Part shown: one piece after another, positions 19,969-29,527 of the stretch | Numbering within the stretch: the first letter of the stretch is position 1 | Layout: every line of letters starts with the position of its first letter | Made by a program: the position numbers and the translations under genes | Notes under the pieces: model-generated | What the model saw: the letters and a program-made list of their open reading frames with translations, nothing else | Database searches by the model: none | Told to the model about the DNA's origin: nothing | Assembly (NCBI RefSeq): GCF_901538265.1 | Contig: NZ_LR593886.1 | Coordinates: forward strand, 2,046,001 to 2,110,000 | Length of the DNA stretch: 64,000 nt | Direction of reading: 5' to 3' | Source: Gemmata massiliana | Lineage (GTDB): Bacteria > Planctomycetota > Planctomycetia > Gemmatales > Gemmataceae

Positions 19969-22900
19969 GTGCCCGACGATCCGCGCGTTCAACAGTTGCT
20001 CCAGGAGTTGCTCGCGTCGGACTCGACGCCCGAGGCGGTCTGTCGCTCGTGCGTCGAGTTGCTGCCCGTCGTTCGCGAGCGGTGGCAACAGGTGGTCCGC
20101 ACGCGGGCCGAACTCGACGCCATGTTCCCGCCCGAAACCGACTCCGCCCCGGAACCCCTCACGCCCCACGCGGGTGACGTTACGTTCCCCGATGTGCCGG
20201 GCTACGAGATCGAGGCCGTTCTCGGCGCGGGCGGCATGGGTGTCGTGTTCCGGGCCCGGCACCTCCGCCTCAACCGCGTCGTGGCTTTGAAGATGGCACT
20301 GGCCGGGGTGTATGCCGGAGCGAGCGAGCGGGAGCGGTTCCGGCGCGAGGCGGAGTCGATCGCCGCGCTCCGGCACCCGAACGTCGTTCAGATCCACGAC
20401 GTCGGCGACACTTGCGGCAAGCCGTACTTCACGATGGAACACGTCGAGGGCGGCACCCTCGCGGAGAAACTGGCCGGCACCCCGCTACCGGTTCGCGAGG
20501 CGGCCGCACTGCTGGCGAACCTGGCGTCGGCGGTGCACGCGGCCCACACCGCCGGTATCGTTCACCGCGACCTGAAGCCGGGAAACGTCCTGCTGACCGC
20601 CGACGGCACCCCCAAGATCAGCGATTTCGGCCTGGCCCGGCGGCTCAGCGGTGAAGCGGGACTCACCCGCACCGGCACGGCCCTCGGCACGGCGAGCTAC
20701 ATGGCGCCCGAGCAGGTCCGGGGCGCGGCCGGCCCACCGGCGGACGTCTACGCGCTGGGGGCGATCCTGTACGAGGCGCTGACGGGCCGCCCGCCGTTTC
20801 GTGCCGAGAGCGCGGCGGAAACCGTCCACCAGCTCCTCACCCAGGACCCGGTGCCCCCGGCGCGGCTCAACGGCAAGGTGCCGCGCGATCTGGAAACCAT
20901 CTGCCTGAAGTGCCTGAGCAAGGAACCGAAGCGGCGCTACGCCACCGCGGACACCCTCAGCGGCGATCTCAACCGCTTCCTCCGCGGGGACACGATCTTG
21001 GCACGGCCGGAGGGCCGAGCCCGCCGCGCGATGCGCGCCGTCCGCCGGCGCCCTACGCTCACGGTTGGTGTAACTGCGGGCGCGCTGTTCGGGGCCCTCG
21101 TCCTCGCCGGCGGACTGTGGCTGCTCTTCGACCGGGCGGCCACTGACCGGGCGGTGGCGAGTGACCTGACCGAGATCGATCGCCACCTGCGAGACGCGTC
21201 GTTAACGGAAGCGAGAGCTGCGATCGAGCGGGCACAAGCCCGCCTCGGGCGCCGCGAGTCGCCGGCACTCCGCCGGCAACTGCACCTGCGGTTGCGCGAT
21301 TGCGAACTTGCCGACCGGCTCGAGCGGATCAATCTCGCCGCCAGTGCCACCCTCGATGGCATGGGCACTTTTGAACAAGCCGATAAGGATTACGACGAGG
21401 CGCTTCGCGAGTTCGGGATCGGGCGGTACGGCGACGACCCGGAGACCGTAGCGGCCCGGGTCCGCGAATCGAAGGTCCACCTGACCGTGTTGGCCGCTCT
21501 CGACCGCTGGTCGATCGTTGCCAGGACGAAGAAGCGCTTGGATTGGGTCGTGAGGGTGGCGGATCGGGCGGAGCCGGAACCCACGCCCTGGCGCAAGGAG
21601 GCCCGCAACCCGGACCTCCGCCGAGACCGCAAGGCACTCCTCGGTCTACTCGACCGTGCGAACGTCGGCACGGAATCTGTGGCGCTGCTCTTGGCGATCA
21701 ATTCGGGCCTGGGTCTCCAAGACCGCGAGCGCCAGATCCCGTTCCTCGTGAAAGTCCAGCGGGAGCACCCCGACGACCTGTGGGCCAACATCTATGCGGG
21801 CTACGCGCTCCTGGTGGCGCAAAAGCCCGAAGAGGCGGTCCGGTACTTTCAGGCCGTCGTCTCCCTGCGCCCGCGCCTGTCGATCGGTCACTACTCCCTC
21901 GGTACGGCCCTGTACACGATGGGGGCGCACGCCCCCGCGCGTTTGGACGAGGCCGTCGTGCGATTACGAACGGCCTTGGAGATCGACCCGAATTCAGGGC
22001 TGGCCAACTTCACCCTCCTCGACGCGCTCGTGGCGGCCAAAAGGCACGACGAAGTCATCTCCCAGGCCCGAATCGCCCTGCGGTACGACCACCAGGTCGC
22101 CCAGGTCCGTGCCATGCTGGGGACCAGCCTGAAAGCCACCGGGCGGGTTGAAGAGGGCTTCGAGCAACTCCGCCTCGCGTTCTCCCTCGAACCGGGTAAC
22201 CAGTACGTGCAGAACGAGTACCGCGCGGCGCTGTCGCAGGAGCGCCGGTGGGCCGAGTTGCAGCCCGTCTGGGGCAAAACGTTGGAAGGCGACCGGCCGC
22301 GCCACAACGACTGGTACGGGTACGCGGAGATATGCCTGTACCTCGGCCGGGAGGACGAGTACCGCCGCGCCCGGAAAGCGCTACTCGCGCGGTTCGGAAC
22401 GAGCGACTCGCCGCAAGTCGCGGAGCGCACGGCTCGCGCGTGTTTGCTCCTCGCCTCGTCCGGTGACGAACTGAGCGAAACCGTGGCGCTCGCCGATCTG
22501 GCCGCGCGGACTGACCGGAAGCAGGCCGGGGTGCTGTACCCATACTACCAGTTCGTTAAGGGGTTCGCGGAGTATCGTCAGGGGCACTTCGACCGCGCGG
22601 TCGCGATCATGCGCGGCGATGCCTCCGGCATGTCCGGTCCGTTGCCGCAGCTCGTGCTCAGCATGGCGCTGCACCGGACCGGAAAGGAAGCCGAGGCCCG
22701 AAAGGCGTTCGCCGCGGTGGTGCTGCACCACGAGTGGCGCGAGAACCAGGTCAACAGCCCGGACGGTTGGATCCGGCACGTGCTCCGGCGCGAAGCGGAG
22801 AAAATGATCCTCCCGAACCTGACGGCGCTGCTCGACGGCGCGCAACAACCGCGGGACAACGACGAGCGCCTGGCCCTGATCGGAGTTTGCCGGTTCCAGA

Positions 22901-23307
22901 ATCGGTTCGCCACCCTAGCGCGCATTTATGCCGAGGCGTTCGCGGTCGATCCGAAACTGGCAGAGGGTCACCGCTTCGTGGCGGCACGGGTCGCCGTCCA
23001 GACCGGTTGCGGTCGCGGAGTCGGGGCCAGCAGCCTGGGCGAGGCCGAGCGGAGCAACTGGCGGGCACAGGCGCGGACGTGGTTGCGCGAAGACCTGTCG
23101 GCACGGGCCGGGGCACGGAACCGCGATTTCGACAACGTTCGCGACGGCGTTCGCCAAACCCTCACGATGTGGCGGAATGAACCCGAGCTGGCCGGCATTC
23201 GCGATCCGGTCGAAGTAGAGAAGTGGCCTCCCGGCGAACGGGCGGATTGCCAAAACTTCTGGGCCGAGGTGAATGCGGTACTCGATTCGACTTCCAAGCC
23301 CAAGTAA
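19969..23307 (+). CDS. Membrane Ser/Thr protein kinase with TPR-like tail
   Basis: A protein of about 1,112 residues. I prefer GTG 19969 with its GGAGGGAG site over the upstream GTG 19954. Kinase domain residues about 78-340: glycine loop 'LGAGGMGVVFRA', Lys in 'VVALKMAL', catalytic loop 'IVHRDLKPGNVLL', 'ISDFGLARRL' and 'GTASYMAPEQ', all active-site residues present. A single membrane helix ('VGVTAGALFGALVLAGGLWL', about 365-388) separates it from a long outer region rich in TPR-like helical repeats ('NIYAGYALLVAQKPEEAVRY', 'IGHYSLGTALYTM'). The outer repeats probably bind a ligand or protein. Partner of the sigma factor just upstream. Confidence 0.9.
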   Translation: MPDDPRVQQLLQELLASDSTPEAVCRSCVELLPVVRERWQQVVRTRAELDAMFPPETDSAPEPLTPHAGDVTFPDVPGYEIEAVLGAGGMGVVFRARHLRLNRVVALKMALAGVYAGASERERFRREAESIAALRHPNVVQIHDVGDTCGKPYFTMEHVEGGTLAEKLAGTPLPVREAAALLANLASAVHAAHTAGIVHRDLKPGNVLLTADGTPKISDFGLARRLSGEAGLTRTGTALGTASYMAPEQVRGAAGPPADVYALGAILYEALTGRPPFRAESAAETVHQLLTQDPVPPARLNGKVPRDLETICLKCLSKEPKRRYATADTLSGDLNRFLRGDTILARPEGRARRAMRAVRRRPTLTVGVTAGALFGALVLAGGLWLLFDRAATDRAVASDLTEIDRHLRDASLTEARAAIERAQARLGRRESPALRRQLHLRLRDCELADRLERINLAASATLDGMGTFEQADKDYDEALREFGIGRYGDDPETVAARVRESKVHLTVLAALDRWSIVARTKKRLDWVVRVADRAEPEPTPWRKEARNPDLRRDRKALLGLLDRANVGTESVALLLAINSGLGLQDRERQIPFLVKVQREHPDDLWANIYAGYALLVAQKPEEAVRYFQAVVSLRPRLSIGHYSLGTALYTMGAHAPARLDEAVVRLRTALEIDPNSGLANFTLLDALVAAKRHDEVISQARIALRYDHQVAQVRAMLGTSLKATGRVEEGFEQLRLAFSLEPGNQYVQNEYRAALSQERRWAELQPVWGKTLEGDRPRHNDWYGYAEICLYLGREDEYRRARKALLARFGTSDSPQVAERTARACLLLASSGDELSETVALADLAARTDRKQAGVLYPYYQFVKGFAEYRQGHFDRAVAIMRGDASGMSGPLPQLVLSMALHRTGKEAEARKAFAAVVLHHEWRENQVNSPDGWIRHVLRREAEKMILPNLTALLDGAQQPRDNDERLALIGVCRFQNRFATLARIYAEAFAVDPKLAEGHRFVAARVAVQTGCGRGVGASSLGEAERSNWRAQARTWLREDLSARAGARNRDFDNVRDGVRQTLTMWRNEPELAGIRDPVEVEKWPPGERADCQNFWAEVNAVLDSTSKPK

Positions 23308-23716
23308 TGCGACACCTCCGCACGGAATCCGGGTCGACCGGTACGTCGCGCGCTTCCTGCAATACGCCGGTCGGGCGACGAACCGTGGGCGGGTAGGGAT
23401 TGCGCCCGCCGAGGGCAAGGGTACGCAATTAGTGGGAGGTAGAGCCCAGAAGGGAAGTCACGGCGCAACGTGTAAACCGAGCACCGAGAGCACGCACGTA
23501 CTGCACCCGTGGTGCCGGTTTTACCTCGGCAAGCAACGATCCGACACGGTTCCGCGAATCGCGGAACGCCAGCGACATTGACCTTGAGCCGTTACAGTGC
23601 CGGTTTCATCATGTGATATCTGTGGAACAAAAGTGCTGGCGCACCGAACGGATTTGTGGCAAAAGTGGGAGCCAGGCTCCGGCCGAGTTCCGCATCACGA
23701 TCCGAGGAGTACCACC

Positions 23717-23959
23717 ATGAGCCCACAACTCGTCACCCGAACCGAGCGTACCGTCAACGCGGTCCCGGCGAACACGAACCACCAAATCCAATCCCTGTCG
23801 GATCTGCTTACGGCCCTCACGAGCAAACTGTCCGAGCGCGGGGCCGCACGGAACAGGCTCGCAATCCGATCGCGCAGGGATAGTAAACGGGCGAACAAGG
23901 TAAACGGGGACGGGATGCGAGTGGGCGCGCCGAGACTCATGGAGTTCTTCCTGGGTTGA
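23717..23959 (+). CDS. Small hypothetical protein
   Basis: An 80-residue frame with ATG at 23717 preceded by 'cgaggag'. The first 50 residues are plausible protein ('NHQIQSLSDLLTALTSKLSE', possibly an amphipathic helix); the rest is basic and could be an out-of-frame tail. Not recognised and possibly a truncated gene. Confidence 0.35.
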   Translation: MSPQLVTRTERTVNAVPANTNHQIQSLSDLLTALTSKLSERGAARNRLAIRSRRDSKRANKVNGDGMRVGAPRLMEFFLG

Positions 23960-24680
23960 AGTACGCCACTCGTACTCATGTTCTGCGGAATATGATGAAT
24001 ATTTATTGGTATTGAATTATCGTTTAACTGAAGAAAATGTTGAGATATTCTCCGGGAAAACATAATTTATCAACGACAGGGTCGGAATTTCATTTGGAAA
24101 AATGTAAATCCCTGATGGGCAGCAATATTGCGTCGCGAAAACGCACCGCGACTGTGGTTTGTTTGGTTCGCGGTGTACTGCACCCGCGAGACATTTCACA
24201 CGCCGTCTCGTTGTGACACACTGATGTGTGGCTCGCAGCGAGCGACGAATCGCACAAGGACGTGCTAGGCGGTTCCGGCCGCTCGAAGCGGCATGCACCA
24301 CACGTTCCGGTCCCGGGCGTGAACCGGGTGAACCTTCGCAAGGAGTTCTTCCAAGTCGCCGTTGGGAGATCGCGGCCGCGGTCCAAGAGCACCACGGCGA
24401 AGTTGAATACGTCGCCGAACCAGAGGCACTCCAGTATCGGGAGAGTCAACCAACTACGGACGCTCAACTCCAGGTAATGGCGCGCGTACACGACACGATT
24501 GCGGCAGAGCGTCCCAACGTTACGGACGAGTGACCACCAACATGTTTCGTGTCCCAATCACTACCGCAGAACCTGCGGTACTACCGCAAATCCACGTGTT
24601 TCTCGCATTGTGTACATCGCCTTGCAATGACAGCTGAAGGTGGTAAAGTGCTTGAATTATAGGTGTTCGCGGCCCTGGCC
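23960..24680. other. AT-rich island and non-coding region
   Basis: Positions about 23970-24140 are much richer in A and T than the rest of the window, a common sign of foreign or decayed DNA. From 24230 to 24530 both strands stay open with weakly coding-like sequence ('GEVEYVAEPEALQYRES' on the plus strand), but no start, ribosome site or family supports a gene. Confidence 0.45.
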
Positions 24681-24739
24681 GGTGATTTAGCTCCCTCCTG
24701 TTAACCGCTAGGTTCTTGGTTCGAATCCAAGTCGAGGAG
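24681..24739 (+). pseudogene. tRNA-Asn relic (3' part)
   Basis: The 3' half of a tRNA is recognisable: the T-arm is perfect (24715-24719 'cttgg', loop 'ttcgaat', 24727-24731 'ccaag'), followed by an acceptor-like 'tcgagga'. Upstream the anticodon-loop sequence 'ctgttaa' (anticodon GTT, Asn) is present but its stem does not pair. The D-arm is shortened to 'gtgatttagctc', and no 5' acceptor strand matching the 3' end is found. It cannot fold as a functional tRNA. A 280-bp dispersed repeat starts at its 3' end, as when an element integrates next to a tRNA gene. Confidence 0.5.
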
Positions 24740-25013
24740 CTGAGTCAGCAGGTGCGGAATAATCGCACACAGGGGTTAACGCGCACAGCCGGGAGTGAGT
24801 GCTCCTGGCTGCCGTCGTTTTCTGCACGTTTTCAGGCACTTTTGCCCACATTCCAATCGCGGCAAAAGTCTCGGGTTCGGGCGAGACATCTCGGGGTGCG
24901 AGCCGAAACGCTAGGGTTCGGCTCGCACCCCGAATTTCTCTCCGGAAAAGTCTCGGAGTCTCGCCGAGAGACAAACACACGAGTTAACACCGGGTTTGGC
25001 TCGCACCCCGAAT
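24736..25013 (+). repeat. Dispersed repeat, copy 1, with a 16-bp hairpin
   Basis: About 280 bp that recurs inverted at 55965-56246, roughly 85-90% alike by eye. It starts 'ggagctgagtcagcagg' and ends in 'gttaacaccgggttt'. Inside is a near-perfect hairpin: 24892-24907 pairs with 24917-24932 over 16 bp around the loop 'acgctaggg'. In the other copy the loop is in the opposite orientation relative to the repeat. No protein is encoded. Confidence 0.8.
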
Positions 25014-25075
25014 TTTTCTCGAACAATTGCTGTGCACCTGGCGCCAGTAATTGAGCGTTACTGGAACCGTTTCGA

Positions 25076-28000
25076 TCAGACCGGTGAGACGGCGTCTTGC
25101 GTGGCGACGCCGAGCAGAACGTCGCGTTCGCTCACCGTTCCCGTGGTGCGGGCGAAATACCAGTCGCTCCCGCCCCCACCGGTGAGGTAATCGGTGGCTC
25201 CGTCGTCGTCCACACGCGGTGCGAGGTACCCACTCAACGCGCTCACGCGGTCCGCGAACGATGCGGTCGAGCCCCAGATCGTCGCGACGTTCAGGAGCGC
25301 GGTCCTCCGGGCCTCTTGGCTCGGCTCGGCGCCCAGGAACAGACCACCGATGAGAATGTCGTCACCGTTCAAACCGAGCAACTGGTCCGAACCGCCCCCA
25401 CCGATCAGGACGTCGCGCCCGGCGCCACCGAGCAGCGTGTCGCTCCCGGCGTCACCGACGAGGACACTGTTCCCGCCGCCGGCCTTAATCCAGTCGTTCC
25501 CGGCCCCGCCGAACACGATCGCCGGGAGGCTCACCCCGCCGGCCACGGTCACCGTGTCGTCACCGGCCTGGGCATAAATCTCCAACCGCGACACCGGTTC
25601 GGGGGACGTAATCGTGAACACGCCAATGTGCGAGCCCCCGATGGTCAGGTCGACGTCGTACCCGTTCGTGCGCGGGTTCACGGTCGCGATCGTCAGTTCG
25701 GAACCGCTCGGGCGGGGCGACAACATGGTCACAATGTAACTCCCGGCGCCCGCCCCCGGCGAAACGGTGATGGTATCGGCGTCGGTCGTTCCGCCGATCA
25801 CGAATGCCCCGTCCTGCACCGCGAGCGCGGACACGGTGACGGTGCGCGTGACCGCGGCACTCACCCCGCCGTCCTTATCGGTCGCGGTTACCGCGACCGT
25901 GTAAGTACCGGCTCGGGTGAAGACGTGCTCCGCGGTTGTCCCGCTCGGGCCGGTGACCTGCTGGGTGGTCCCGTCGCCCCAGTTGATCGCGAACGTGAAC
26001 CCCGCGGCCGCATCAATCGACGAGGCATCGGTCGCCGACAGCACGAACGTCCGGGCCTGCCCGCGAACGCCGGTCGCCGGTCCGCTCACCCCCGCGGCCG
26101 GGGCCGCGTTCGCCACCGCGACGTTGAAAGTCGCGGTCCCGTACTCGTCGCCGTCGAAGACCCGAACGGTGACCGTGAAGGTGCCGTTGTCGAGGTAGCG
26201 GTGATCGAGAGCGAAGGTCTTGTCCGCGTTCAGCGCCAGCGGCTGAGCGCCGGTCCCGTCACCGTAATCCACCGTTGCCGTCCACGCATCGGCCCCGGGA
26301 TCCGTGAACGAGCCGGGCGTATTGAACTCGTCACCCTCGTTCAGTGCCGGCTGTCCCCCAATGAACACGACCTCTGGTGCCACGTTCAGTGCCGTGACCG
26401 TGAACGTTTTCACGTCCACCGGGTTGCCCGGGGCGCTCGGATCGGAGATGGCGACTCGGAACACGTACCCGTTCGGGCCGTTGGGCGCGAAGAACCGGAA
26501 CGCGCCGGTGCTCGGGTCGATCGTCGCGCCGACCGGAACGTCGCCGACCAGCGAGAACGTGAGCGGCCCGGGCGCTTCTGCACCGGTCGCGGTGACCGTG
26601 AACGCGACCGTTTGCCCCTCGTTCACCGTGACATCGGCGATCGGGTCAATGACGGGCAGCGCGCCGACCTCGGTCACGAGGTTCAGCGCCTGTCCGGTCC
26701 CGTCGTACTCCGGCACGAGCACGCGGTAACCGCCCGGGTGGTAACCGCCCACCGGGTAGGTGAAATCGCCCGAGCGCGTACCGGCCGTGCGGAACACCTG
26801 GAACACGTCCCCGAAGCCCGGGAGGAACCCGCCGGCGGTGAACACGTCGAGCGCGCCCGCCAGTTGCGACGCCCCGTTGACTTGCAGTTTGCCGAACTGC
26901 CCGGTGGCCGAGGCGCCGCCCAAACCGATCACCAGCCGACCGTCGGCGATCTGCGTGTAGTTCCCGGTCACGGTAAGTGCGCCGGGCGCGAGGCCGGGTC
27001 GGACCGTTCCCCGGTTGATGACGTTCCCGTTGACGGTGAGCGTCCCGCCGAGCGTCGCGCCGGGGGCGATCGTCAGGTCCGTCGCGCCGCCGACCTGCCC
27101 GGTCCCGGTGAGCGTTCCGGCCGCGAGCGTGTAGGCGGGGGGATTGGGGAACGGCGCGGTGCCCGGCAGAATAATGGCCGCCGCGGACGATGACGCGGTG
27201 CCCACCTGAATCGTGCCGGTATTGGTCAAGAACGGGATGCCGGCCGGTAGCCCGAACACGGGGGCCGAAACCGCGAAATTGCCGGCCCGCACGTCGATTG
27301 CGCCGGAGTTCGTAAGCGGGACGCTCCACGTCGTCCGCGGGCCGAACAGTACTGGACCGCTCCCGGCAGACTTCCGCAGCGTGCCCGCGTTGTTGAACGC
27401 CGGTACGAGTCCGCCGAACGGGGAGGGCGCGATCGACCCGTCCCCGGTGATGTCGAAGAGCGCGCCGGCGAGGTTATTGAACACCGCCCCGTTGGTGAAC
27501 TGGAGCGCCCCGTTCCCGGTCCAGGTCAGAGTGCCGGTGTTGTCGACCGTCCGGCCGTCCAGGACGAGCGTAAAACTGCCGCCAATGGTCGAGGTTCCGT
27601 TCAGCGTGGTGGTCCCGGTACCGGACATCGTTCCGCCGGTCCAGGTGAACAGCCCGCCAACGGTTACGTGCCCCGCGCCGGTGAGCGTGCCGGACGCGAG
27701 CGTCAGGTTCCCGACGTCGAGGGTCGTGTCGACCGTTGCGCCCTGGATAACCAGGTTCGTAGCGCTCAGCGGCCCCGGGCCGGTCACGGTCCCGCTCTCG
27801 AGACTCAAGTTGGCGAGCGCCGCCGGGCCGGTCACGGTCAGCGCCCCGCCGAACGGCCCGCCCGCGAACTGGACCTGACCCGTGCCGGTCGCCGTTGCCC
27901 CGGCGCTGAGGGCGAAACTCCCGCTCAAGCGCAGCGCGGTTGCGGGCGCGAGATCGAACGCCCCCGCACTCGACCCGCCGCCGGTCAGGTTCAACGTGCC

Positions 28001-29527
28001 CTCGGCTACGCGCACGGTGCCCCCGGACGGGTTCACCACCGGTAGCGCGATGGTCGCCGCGCCGGAGCCCGTTTTGAGAATCGTGCCCTGGTTCGTGAAT
28101 TGAGCCGTCGGACCGGTAAAGAACGTGCCGAGCGACGCGCCGGTGCGCACCTCGAACACGCTGCCGGGCAAGTTGGTCCACGTTCCGCCGTTGGTAAACG
28201 TGAACGACGCGCCCGCGTCGAGGAGTGCGGTGCCCGCGTTCTCGATCGACCGGGTATCAACGGTCGTGAAGAACCCGCCGCTGATGCTGCTCGTCCCCCG
28301 TGTGACGAGGCGCCCGCCCCCGTTCACGGACCCGTTCGTGAACGCCCAAGTGTCGGCCACGACGGCCGTTCCCGGGCCGGTCACGGTCCCGTTCTGGGTC
28401 AGTGTTCCGATCGTCAGTGTGCTGCCCGCGAGCGTGTTCAACGTCCCGCCGGAGATCTGGACCGCGTCCACCGTCACGGTTCCGCTCGCGGCCAGCTGCT
28501 CGAACGTGTTGAGGACGATCGGTCCGCCCGTAACTGTGGCCCCGTCTTGCAGTGTAAACGGCGGGGTGAACGCGGTGCCGGAGACGACCATGCTGGCGCC
28601 GCCGGCCAGTTGAATGGCCCCGCTACTGGTGCCCGATCCGGTGGTGAGTGCGCCGCCTGAGACGGTCAGCGTGCCGGAATTGGCGAAGGTCGAACCGGTG
28701 TTCAGGTTCCCGCCCGTGACACCGAGCGCACCCGAGTTCGTGAGACCGGTCAGGTTCAGGTTCGCGCCATTTACGGTGATCGTGCCCGAGTTCTCGGTCG
28801 CGACTCCGATGCCCGTGGTTCCCGGGCCATTGACGACCACCGCCCCTTCATTTACTAACTTGCTTGTGCTGCTGGCGAAAAAGGTACCGATACCAGCCCC
28901 GCTCTCGATCTCGAGCGTGCCGCCCGCCAAGTTGCGGAACAGCGCGTTATCGCGGAACGTGAACGAATTGGCCGCGAGCAGCGTCGCGTGGCCCGCGTTC
29001 TCGACCACCCGGTTCTCGCGGACCGACCCGAACGTGGTGCCCTCGAGTGTCGACGTGCCGGTCAGTTCCGTGGTCCCGGACCCGGCCATCACCCCGTTGG
29101 CCCCCCACGTCACGGCCCCGGAAAGCGTCAAGGTGCCGGTGCCGGTCACGACCCCGCCGAACGTCACCCCGCCGAGCGCGAACGCCCCGCTCACGAGCGC
29201 GTCGCCGTCCAGTTGGAGCGTGCCGCTGACGACACGCAGGTCACTCGAACTGGTCAGCGTTTTGGCGGACGCGGTTCCGAACGTGTCGTTGATTTCGACC
29301 CCACCGGACGCGCCACTAATGGTGACGTCGTCGGAGAGCGTGGGGAGCGCGTCGCCGCTCCAGTTGAGCGCGTCGAACCAGTTAGAACTGCCGCCCCCAC
29401 CGTCCCAAAACACGGCGGCCGGGGTCGCGCGGTCCTCGAGGTGTTCGAGTGCCAGCCCCGGTTTCGGGGACCGTCGCTGTTTCCGAGCAGAATGACCGAG
29501 CCAGCTTTGTAACGCCTTCACGACCAT
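25076..29527 (-). CDS. Giant surface protein: beta-solenoid repeats, PKD-like domains, RTX-like calcium-binding C-terminus
   Basis: About 1,483 residues from ATG 29527; an in-frame start 21 codons earlier is possible. Near residue 25 is 'LALEHLEDRATPA', the planctomycete 'LExLExRxxPA' motif near the N-terminus of exported proteins. Residues about 40-870 are repetitive, with Thr/Gly-rich units such as 'GTLTLSGAVTWG' and 'TNSGTITV', typical of autotransporter-like parallel beta-helices. Then come cadherin/PKD-like beta-sandwich domains ('VNEGQTVAFTVTATG', 'TATVDYGDGTGAQPL', 'FAINWGDGTT') and an RTX-like nonapeptide block ('GDAGSDTLLGGAGRDVLIGG') that would fold on Ca2+. It is probably an extracellular adhesin or matrix protein. 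Single unbroken frame of 4.4 kb, transcribed toward a repeat-rich region. Confidence 0.9.
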   Translation of the reverse strand: MVVKALQSWLGHSARKQRRSPKPGLALEHLEDRATPAAVFWDGGGGSSNWFDALNWSGDALPTLSDDVTISGASGGVEINDTFGTASAKTLTSSSDLRVVSGTLQLDGDALVSGAFALGGVTFGGVVTGTGTLTLSGAVTWGANGVMAGSGTTELTGTSTLEGTTFGSVRENRVVENAGHATLLAANSFTFRDNALFRNLAGGTLEIESGAGIGTFFASSTSKLVNEGAVVVNGPGTTGIGVATENSGTITVNGANLNLTGLTNSGALGVTGGNLNTGSTFANSGTLTVSGGALTTGSGTSSGAIQLAGGASMVVSGTAFTPPFTLQDGATVTGGPIVLNTFEQLAASGTVTVDAVQISGGTLNTLAGSTLTIGTLTQNGTVTGPGTAVVADTWAFTNGSVNGGGRLVTRGTSSISGGFFTTVDTRSIENAGTALLDAGASFTFTNGGTWTNLPGSVFEVRTGASLGTFFTGPTAQFTNQGTILKTGSGAATIALPVVNPSGGTVRVAEGTLNLTGGGSSAGAFDLAPATALRLSGSFALSAGATATGTGQVQFAGGPFGGALTVTGPAALANLSLESGTVTGPGPLSATNLVIQGATVDTTLDVGNLTLASGTLTGAGHVTVGGLFTWTGGTMSGTGTTTLNGTSTIGGSFTLVLDGRTVDNTGTLTWTGNGALQFTNGAVFNNLAGALFDITGDGSIAPSPFGGLVPAFNNAGTLRKSAGSGPVLFGPRTTWSVPLTNSGAIDVRAGNFAVSAPVFGLPAGIPFLTNTGTIQVGTASSSAAAIILPGTAPFPNPPAYTLAAGTLTGTGQVGGATDLTIAPGATLGGTLTVNGNVINRGTVRPGLAPGALTVTGNYTQIADGRLVIGLGGASATGQFGKLQVNGASQLAGALDVFTAGGFLPGFGDVFQVFRTAGTRSGDFTYPVGGYHPGGYRVLVPEYDGTGQALNLVTEVGALPVIDPIADVTVNEGQTVAFTVTATGAEAPGPLTFSLVGDVPVGATIDPSTGAFRFFAPNGPNGYVFRVAISDPSAPGNPVDVKTFTVTALNVAPEVVFIGGQPALNEGDEFNTPGSFTDPGADAWTATVDYGDGTGAQPLALNADKTFALDHRYLDNGTFTVTVRVFDGDEYGTATFNVAVANAAPAAGVSGPATGVRGQARTFVLSATDASSIDAAAGFTFAINWGDGTTQQVTGPSGTTAEHVFTRAGTYTVAVTATDKDGGVSAAVTRTVTVSALAVQDGAFVIGGTTDADTITVSPGAGAGSYIVTMLSPRPSGSELTIATVNPRTNGYDVDLTIGGSHIGVFTITSPEPVSRLEIYAQAGDDTVTVAGGVSLPAIVFGGAGNDWIKAGGGNSVLVGDAGSDTLLGGAGRDVLIGGGGSDQLLGLNGDDILIGGLFLGAEPSQEARRTALLNVATIWGSTASFADRVSALSGYLAPRVDDDGATDYLTGGGGSDWYFARTTGTVSERDVLLGVATQDAVSPV

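Noticed and set aside
24681..24739. Functional tRNA-Asn gene
   Set aside because: The anticodon stem does not pair, the D-arm is shortened and no 5' acceptor strand exists.
25097..27193. Long plus-strand open frame (about 700 codons) opposite the giant surface protein
   Set aside because: It is an antisense shadow of a GC-rich repetitive gene; the translation is Arg/Gly/Ala-rich without motifs, and the minus-strand frame has clear domains.
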